From: Azospirillum brasilense
GTDB lineage: Bacteria > Pseudomonadota > Alphaproteobacteria > Azospirillales > Azospirillaceae
Length of the DNA stretch: 64,000 nt
Direction: 5' to 3'
NCBI RefSeq assembly: GCF_001315015.1
Contig: NZ_CP012917.1
Location: 313,001 to 377,000 of the forward strand
Shown here: in pieces, positions 58,790-64,000 of the stretch
Layout of the letters: each line of letters begins with the position of its first letter
Numbering within the stretch: position 1 is the first letter of the stretch
The notes under the pieces: generated by a model
Database searches by the model: none
The model's input: only the letters and a program-made list of their open reading frames with translations
What the model was told of the DNA's origin: nothing
Position numbers and translations under genes: made by a program

Positions 58790-59670
58790 GCGCCGACCGA
58801 CGCCGCGCGCTGCTGATCGTCAACGGGAAGGCCCGCCAGGGGCAGCGCGCGCTCGACGACATCCGGGAGGAGGCCGCGAAGGCGGGCGTCACCCTGATCC
58901 GCGCCGAGTGCCGCGAGCGGGAGGACATTGCCGAGGCGATCCGCGACCATGCCGACTCGGTGGACATGGTCATCATCGGGGGCGGCGACGGCACGCTGAA
59001 CGCCGCCGCCCCGGCGCTGGCCGACACCGGCCTGCCGCTCGCCATCCTGCCCATGGGCACGGCGAACGATCTGGCGCGCACGCTGGGCATTCCGCTGGAT
59101 CTGCGGGAGGCGGCGAAGCTGGCGGTCAGCGGCCCGATTCGCCGGATCGACCTCGGCGAGGTCAACGGCGTGGCTTTCTTCAACGTCGCCAGCATCGGCC
59201 TCAGCGTCGAGCTGGCCCGCGAGCTGACGCGCGAGATGAAGCGGCGCTGGGGCGTCTTCGGCTACGCCGTGGCGGCTTTCCGCGTGGCGCGGCGCATGGC
59301 GCCCTTCCGCGCCGAGATCCGCATCAATGGGGTGCGGCACCGCGTCAAGTCGGTGCAGATCGGCGTCGGCAACGGGCGCCATTACGGCGGCGGCATGACC
59401 GTTCAGGAGAACGCCGCCCCCGACGACGGGCAGCTCGACGTCTACAGCATCGACCTGCGCGGCTGGTGGGAGTGGCCCCTGCTGTACCCGGACTTCCGCC
59501 GCGGCCGGCACGGACACTGGAAGAACGTCCACGCCTGGTACGGGCAGGAGGTGGAGATCACCACCCGGCACCGCCGCCCAGTCAACACCGATGGCGACAT
59601 CACCACCCACACCCCGGCGCGCTTCCGCGTGCGGCCGGGAGCCGTCTCGGTCATCGCGCCGCCGCGGTGA
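58786..59670 (+). CDS. diacylglycerol/lipid kinase with probable CTG start
   Basis: A 294-residue lipid kinase: LIVNGKARQG at the N-terminus, GGGDGTLN (nucleotide loop), ILPMGTANDLARTL, and late GQLDVYSID and NTDGD motifs. No ATG, GTG or TTG lies in frame near the conserved start. CTG at 58786-58788 overlaps the HAD stop (CTGA), with GGGAGG six bases upstream, so translation probably starts there by coupling. The downstream GTC in LLIVNG is not a start. It phosphorylates diacylglycerol or a similar lipid. Confidence 0.85.
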   Translation: MSADRRRALLIVNGKARQGQRALDDIREEAAKAGVTLIRAECREREDIAEAIRDHADSVDMVIIGGGDGTLNAAAPALADTGLPLAILPMGTANDLARTLGIPLDLREAAKLAVSGPIRRIDLGEVNGVAFFNVASIGLSVELARELTREMKRRWGVFGYAVAAFRVARRMAPFRAEIRINGVRHRVKSVQIGVGNGRHYGGGMTVQENAAPDDGQLDVYSIDLRGWWEWPLLYPDFRRGRHGHWKNVHAWYGQEVEITTRHRRPVNTDGDITTHTPARFRVRPGAVSVIAPPR

Positions 59671-59682
59671 GGCTGTGGGCTG

Positions 59683-59800
59683 TTGCCCCCACCCTAACCC
59701 TCCCCCGCTCTCGGCGGACCTATGGTCCGCCTGTCGCGTCAGCGCAAACCTTCGGTTTGCGCGAGAGCTGCGCAGGGGAGGGGACTACCGCCGCTTCTCA
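59683..59800. repeat. GC-rich intergenic palindromic repeat, copy F, with inserted hairpins
   Basis: Starts TTGCCCCCACCCTAACCCTC and ends with the central GACTACCGCCGCTTCTC segment of copies C and E. Two extra hairpins, GGCGGACC/GGTCCGCC and GCGCAAACC/GGTTTGCGC, lie in the first half. The right outer arm is missing. Confidence 0.75.
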
Positions 59801-59907
59801 ACAATCTCTCTCCCCCGCAACCCCGGCGCGACATTCCCCTCAAATCCAAGTCCGCTCGTGAAACAGTTCGCTGAGCGAACATAATCGCTTGCGGGCTAGT
59901 GGTATCT

Positions 59908-59915
59908 GGTATACC
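59908..59915. promoter_or_regulatory. possible GntR operator (GGTATACC) of the oxalate operon
   Basis: GGTATACC is a perfect 8-bp palindrome within TCTGGTATACCGTA, similar to FCD-class GntR operators (T-G-G-T-N-A-C-C-A forms). It lies about 115 bp before the gntR gene at 60030. Confidence 0.5.
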
Positions 59916-60029
59916 GTATCACCAATCCAAGCCGCTTCCCTTCTCCGGGGCAACGAAACCGCGGCCCAAACCCCTTCAGCCGGGGCCCTCCAACGCGAGG
60001 GGAAAGAAGAGTCAGGGACGGGAACAGCC

Positions 60030-60719
60030 ATGCAGACGATGAGTTTCTCGGTCGCCCCGCTGGACCAGGGGATGAGCTTCAAGGCCAAGGCCTACCAATC
60101 GCTGCGCCAGGCCATCACCCAGATGGACATCTACGGCGGGCCGAGCGAGATCCGCCTCGACGAGCGCCAGCTCTGCGAGGCGCTGGGCGTCAGCCGCACC
60201 CCGGTGCGCGAGGCCATGGCGCTGCTTGAGCAGGAGGGCTTCATCCGCTCCATGCCCCGGCGCGGCATCTTCGTCGTGCGCAAGACCAAGGCGGAGATCA
60301 TCGAGATGATCACCGTCTGCGCCGCGCTCGAAGGCATGGCCGCCCGCCTCTTCGTCGAACGCGCCGACGAGCGCGGCATGGCCGACCTGCACGAGACCTT
60401 CGACCGCTTCGCCGAAGGCGAGCTGGCCGACCACGTGCTGGAGTATTCCGACGCCAACGTCGCCTTCCACCAGTCGATCATCCAGGCCTCGGGCTGCACG
60501 CTCATCGCCGACCTGACCGACCGCTTCTTCATCCACATGCGGGCCATCCGCCGCGTCACCATGCGCCGCGGCGGCCGGGCCGAGACGTCCATCGTCGAGC
60601 ACCGCGACATCATCGACGCCCTGACCCGGCGCGACGCCGACCTGGCCGAGCGGCGGGTGCGCGAGCACACGCTGGGGCTGGCCCGCCATGTCGAACAGCA
60701 CTGCGATTTTCTCGATTGA
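60030..60719 (+). CDS. GntR-family regulator of the oxalate operon
   Basis: A 229-residue regulator with winged helix (LCEALGVSRTPVREAMALLE) and FCD domain (FHQSIIQASG; EHRDIIDAL). It is less related to the two uronate-type GntR proteins in the window. It is first in a same-strand set with oxc (41 bp later), so it probably senses oxalate, oxalyl-CoA or a related acid. The ATG at 60030 is the first that matches the usual domain start. Confidence 0.9.
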   Translation: MQTMSFSVAPLDQGMSFKAKAYQSLRQAITQMDIYGGPSEIRLDERQLCEALGVSRTPVREAMALLEQEGFIRSMPRRGIFVVRKTKAEIIEMITVCAALEGMAARLFVERADERGMADLHETFDRFAEGELADHVLEYSDANVAFHQSIIQASGCTLIADLTDRFFIHMRAIRRVTMRRGGRAETSIVEHRDIIDALTRRDADLAERRVREHTLGLARHVEQHCDFLD

Positions 60720-60760
60720 CCGATCGTGAACCGAATAAGAGTCGGGGAGGAGTAACCCTT

Positions 60761-62518
60761 ATGTCAGCCGTCACAGTCCTCAACAACCAAGCCACGGCCG
60801 CCACCGATGCGGAACCGGCGCTGACGGATGGTTTCCAGCTCGTCATCGATGCCCTCAAGCTCAACGGCATCGAGAACCTCTACGTCGTGCCGGGCATCCC
60901 GATTTCCGACCTGCTGCGCATGGCCCAGGGCGAGGGGCTGCGGGTCATCTCCTTCCGCCACGAGCAGAACGCCGGCAACGCCGCGGCGATCGCCGGCTTC
61001 CTGACCAAGAAGCCGGGCGTGTGCATGACCGTCTCGGCGCCGGGCTTCCTCAACGGCCTGACCGCGCTGGCCAACGCCACCACCAACTGCTTCCCGATGA
61101 TCCTGATCTCCGGCTCCTCGGAGCGCGAGATCGTCGACCTCCAGCAGGGCGACTACGAGGAGATGGACCAGCTGGCCATCGCCAAGCCGCTGTGCAAGGC
61201 GGCCTTCCGCGTGCTGCACGCCCAGGACATCGGCATCGCGGTGGCCCGCGCGATCCGCGCCGCGGTGTCGGGCCGTCCGGGCGGCGTCTACCTCGACCTG
61301 CCGGCCAAGCTGTTCTCGCAGGTGATGGACGCCGCCGAGGGCGCGCGCTCGCTGGTCAAGGTGGTCGACGCCGCCCCGGCGCAGCTGCCCTCGCCGGACT
61401 CGGTGGCGCGCGCTCTGGAGGTGCTGAAGGGCGCCAAGCGGCCGCTGATCATCCTCGGCAAGGGTGCGGCCTACGCGCAGGCCGACGAGGCGGTGCGCGA
61501 GCTGGTCGAGAAGAGCGGCATCCCGTTCCTGCCGATGAGCATGGCCAAGGGCCTGCTGCCCGACACCCACCCGCAGTCGGCGGGGGCGGCGCGCTCGATG
61601 GTCCTGAAGGACGCCGACGTGGTGGTGCTGGTCGGCGCGCGGCTGAACTGGCTGCTGTCGCACGGCAAGGGCAAGACCTGGGGCGAGCCGGGGTCGAAGA
61701 CCTTCATCCAGATCGACATCGAGCCGCGCGAGATGGACAGCAACGTGGCGATCGTGGCGCCGCTGGTCGGCGACATCGGGTCCTGCGTCTCGGCGCTGAC
61801 CGCCGGCATGGCCAAGGGCTGGACGCCGCCGCCGGCGGAGTGGACGGGGGCGGTGTCGGCGCGCAAGGAGGCGAACATCGCCAAGATGGCGCCCAAGCTG
61901 ATGAGCAACGCCTCGCCGATGAACTTCCACGGCGCGCTGGGCGCGCTGCGCCGGGTGGTGCAGGAGCGGCCCGAGGCTCTGCTGGTCAACGAGGGGGCCA
62001 ACACGCTGGACCTGGCGCGCGGGATCATCGACATGCACCAGCCGCGCAAGCGCCTGGACGTCGGGACCTGGGGCGTGATGGGCATCGGGATGGGCTTCGC
62101 GGTGGCGGCGGCTGTGGAGTCGGGCAAGCCGGTGCTGGCGGTGGAGGGCGACAGCGCCTTCGGCTTCTCGGGCATGGAGGTGGAGACGATCTGCCGCTAC
62201 AACCTGCCGGTGTGCATCGTGGTGTTCAACAACAACGGCATCTACAAGGGGACGGACGTGAACCCGACGGGCGGGTCGGACCCGTCGCCGATGGTCTTCG
62301 TTCCGGACTCGCGCTACGACAAGATGATGGAGGCCTTCGGCGGCGAGGGCGTCAACGTGACGACGCCGGACGAGCTGTACCGCGCGGTCAGCGCGGCGAT
62401 GGACAGCGGCCGGCCGACGCTGATCAACGCGGTGATCGACCCCAACGCCGGGTCGGAGAGCGGCAACATCGGCAGCCTCAACCCCACCAGCGCCGTCCGC
62501 AAGGGTCCAAAGCAGTAA
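60761..62518 (+). CDS. oxc: oxalyl-CoA decarboxylase
   Basis: A 585-residue thiamine diphosphate enzyme. The N-terminal glutamate that activates the cofactor is in SFRHEQNAGNAA; the ThDP-magnesium motif is VEGDSAFGFSGMEVE with CIVVFNNNGIYKG. Long stretches match the Oxalobacter enzyme in pattern (TVSAPGFLNG; NCFPMILISGSSEREIVDLQ; LGKGAAYAQ). It decarboxylates oxalyl-CoA to formyl-CoA. GGAGGAG lies 9 bases before the ATG. A terminator-like hairpin follows. No formyl-CoA transferase gene is visible. Confidence 0.97.
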   Translation: MSAVTVLNNQATAATDAEPALTDGFQLVIDALKLNGIENLYVVPGIPISDLLRMAQGEGLRVISFRHEQNAGNAAAIAGFLTKKPGVCMTVSAPGFLNGLTALANATTNCFPMILISGSSEREIVDLQQGDYEEMDQLAIAKPLCKAAFRVLHAQDIGIAVARAIRAAVSGRPGGVYLDLPAKLFSQVMDAAEGARSLVKVVDAAPAQLPSPDSVARALEVLKGAKRPLIILGKGAAYAQADEAVRELVEKSGIPFLPMSMAKGLLPDTHPQSAGAARSMVLKDADVVVLVGARLNWLLSHGKGKTWGEPGSKTFIQIDIEPREMDSNVAIVAPLVGDIGSCVSALTAGMAKGWTPPPAEWTGAVSARKEANIAKMAPKLMSNASPMNFHGALGALRRVVQERPEALLVNEGANTLDLARGIIDMHQPRKRLDVGTWGVMGIGMGFAVAAAVESGKPVLAVEGDSAFGFSGMEVETICRYNLPVCIVVFNNNGIYKGTDVNPTGGSDPSPMVFVPDSRYDKMMEAFGGEGVNVTTPDELYRAVSAAMDSGRPTLINAVIDPNAGSESGNIGSLNPTSAVRKGPKQ

Positions 62519-62541
62519 CGCCTTCCTGAGTTATAAAAAAA

Positions 62542-62566
62542 GCCCCCTCGGAAAAAACGGGGGGGC
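62542..62566 (+). terminator. hairpin after oxc
   Basis: A 9-bp stem (GCCCCCTCG/CGGGGGGGC) with a GAAAAAA loop, preceded by a run of seven A. As the run is upstream and not downstream, it may work only partly, allowing read-through into the formate dehydrogenase gene. Confidence 0.55.
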
Positions 62567-62634
62567 GGTTCCAAACGACGGCACGACATCCCAACGTTAC
62601 GAAGAATCAAGCCTGACGAGAGGGGAGGGCGGAC

Positions 62635-64000
62635 ATGGACACGGCCATCGTCGCCAAAGACGACACCAAAAGGCGCGCCATCCATCCCGGTTCGGGGCGC
62701 CGGAACACCCGGCCCCAGCCGAAGGGCCGGCAGGTCGATCCGGCGGCCCTGGCGGAGGTGCAGGAACTCCTCGGTGACCGGTCCCGGCAGCGGGACCTGC
62801 TGATCGAGCATCTGCACCTGTTGCAGGACACCTACCACGGGCTGCACGCCCGCCACCTTGCGGCGCTGGCCCACGAGATGCGGCTGGCCCTGGTGGAGGT
62901 GTACGAGGTGGCGTCCTTCTACGCCCACTTCGACATCGTGATGGACGGGGAGGACGCCCCTCCGCCCGTGACCGTCCGGGTCTGCGACAGCCTGTCCTGC
63001 TGCATGGCCGGCGGCGAAAAGCTGCTCGACGAACTGAAGGCCGCCGACATGGGGCCGGATGTCCGGGTGGTGCGCGCTCCCTGCATGGGCGCCTGCCACA
63101 ACGCCCCGGCGGTGGCCATCGGCCACGCCCTACACGAGAACGCCACGGTCGAGAGCGTGGTCACCGCCGTGAAGAACGGCGAGACGCACCCGCAGCTCCC
63201 CACCTATGTCAGCCTGGAGCAGTACAAGGCGGAGGGCGGCTACCGCCTGCTCGCCGACTGTCTGACGGGCAACGTCCCGGTGGACGACATCCTCGGCAAG
63301 CTGGAGGGCGCCAACCTGCGCGGCCTCGGCGGCGCCGGCTTCCCGACCGGCCGCAAGTGGCGCTTCGTCCGCCACGAGCCCGGCCCCCGCCTGATGGCGG
63401 TGAACGGGGACGAGGGCGAGCCGGGCACCTTCAAGGACCGCTTCTATCTGGAGAACGATCCGCACCGCTTCCTGGAAGGGATGCTGATCGGCGCCTGGGT
63501 GGTCGAGGCGACCGACGTCTACATCTACCTGCGCGACGAGTACCCGCACATCCGCGAGGTCCTGGAGCACGAGATCGCCGCCGTGGAGAAGGCCGGCCTC
63601 GCCGGGCACACCCGCATCCATCTGCGGCGCGGCGCCGGGGCCTACATCTGCGGCGAGGAGTCCGCGATGCTGGAGAGCATCGAGGGCAAGCGCGGCCTGC
63701 CGCGGCACAAGCCGCCCTTCCCGTCGGTCGTCGGCCTATTCGGCCGCCCGACCCTCATCAACAACGTCGAGACGCTGTTCTGGATCAGGGACATCCTTGA
63801 GAAGGGCGCCGACTGGTGGGGCAGCTATGGGCGCAACGGCCGCAAGGGCCTGCGCAGCTACTCCGTCTCCGGTCATGTGAAGGACCCGGGCGTGAAGCTG
63901 GCCCCCGCCGGCGTCACCATCCGCGAACTGATCGACGAGTATTGCGGCGGCATGGCCGACGGCCACACGCTCAAGGGCTATCTGCCCGGCGGCGCGTCGG
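62635..64000 (+). CDS. fdsB: NAD-dependent formate dehydrogenase beta subunit (NuoE-NuoF fusion), 3' end outside the window
   Basis: At least 455 residues, open to the last base. Residues about 25-185 are NuoE-like with 2Fe-2S ligands CDSLSC and CMGAC. From about residue 190 it is NuoF-like: GLGGAGFPTGRKW (NADH), GDEGEPGTFKDR (FMN) and GAGAYICGEESAMLESIEG. The 4Fe-4S cysteines are beyond the window. GGGGAGGG lies before the ATG. Fused NuoEF subunits belong to soluble molybdenum or tungsten formate dehydrogenases; next to oxc it would oxidise formate from oxalate or from PflB. Confidence 0.92.
   Translation, partial: MDTAIVAKDDTKRRAIHPGSGRRNTRPQPKGRQVDPAALAEVQELLGDRSRQRDLLIEHLHLLQDTYHGLHARHLAALAHEMRLALVEVYEVASFYAHFDIVMDGEDAPPPVTVRVCDSLSCCMAGGEKLLDELKAADMGPDVRVVRAPCMGACHNAPAVAIGHALHENATVESVVTAVKNGETHPQLPTYVSLEQYKAEGGYRLLADCLTGNVPVDDILGKLEGANLRGLGGAGFPTGRKWRFVRHEPGPRLMAVNGDEGEPGTFKDRFYLENDPHRFLEGMLIGAWVVEATDVYIYLRDEYPHIREVLEHEIAAVEKAGLAGHTRIHLRRGAGAYICGEESAMLESIEGKRGLPRHKPPFPSVVGLFGRPTLINNVETLFWIRDILEKGADWWGSYGRNGRKGLRSYSVSGHVKDPGVKLAPAGVTIRELIDEYCGGMADGHTLKGYLPGGAS

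Overview
The window is GC-rich alphaproteobacterial DNA with dense genes and strong G/C preference at third codon positions. It is most like Azospirillum or a close relative in Rhodospirillales. This is inferred from the gene set (CtrA-type regulation with TTAA-N7-TTAA boxes, a bacteriophytochrome with an HWE kinase, several signalling proteins, TRAP transport, an oxalyl-CoA decarboxylase next to a NAD-linked formate dehydrogenase), not from a marker gene. I found no rRNA, tRNA, insertion sequence, phage gene or CRISPR array.

Layout. 1-3.3 kb: the end of a GGDEF/EAL protein, a 54-residue protein, a GNAT acetyltransferase and a family 9 glycosyltransferase. 3.5-9.3 kb: a flagellar operon flgE-flgK-flgL-flgI-flgJ-flgN (reverse strand) with a CtrA box upstream. 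9.5-15.2 kb: a double cold-shock-domain protein, three proteins of unknown function, a chemoreceptor and a TerC-type membrane protein. 15.2-23.8 kb: a TRAP transporter (dctPQM, probably for uronates), a GntR regulator, a DMT transporter, and pyk-pflA-focA. 24.2-29.9 kb: a bacteriophytochrome and a hybrid histidine kinase, converging on a long inverted repeat. 29.9-36.2 kb: two paralogous TetR regulators and an RND efflux pair. 36.3-44.2 kb: hexR, pflB, eno, a MaoC-phosphotransacetylase fusion and ackA. 45.2-48.9 kb: gntR-kduI-kduD and kdgT. 49.4-50.2 kb: a CtrA-like regulator with a degenerate receiver domain. 50.5-59.7 kb: mixed housekeeping and unknown genes. 60.0-64.0 kb: an oxalate/formate module (gntR-oxc-fdsB), cut by the window end.

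How the genes fit together. Seven near-identical 12-bp palindromes (consensus YTARTATAYYAG) lie beside dctP, both uronate-type gntR genes, pyk, kdgT, the 3' end of hexR, and the MaoC-Pta/ackA operon. Together with kduI/kduD and the pflB, eno, pflA and focA genes this suggests one regulon that takes up uronates, makes 2-keto-3-deoxygluconate, and carries carbon through PEP and pyruvate to acetyl-CoA, formate, acetyl phosphate and acetate. HexR appears to add a second layer through two TGTAG-N5-CTACA-like sites between hexR and pflB. A separate pair of near-identical CtrA boxes links the flagellar operon to the atypical CtrA paralog. At least six copies of a roughly 100-bp GC-rich palindromic repeat are scattered between genes.
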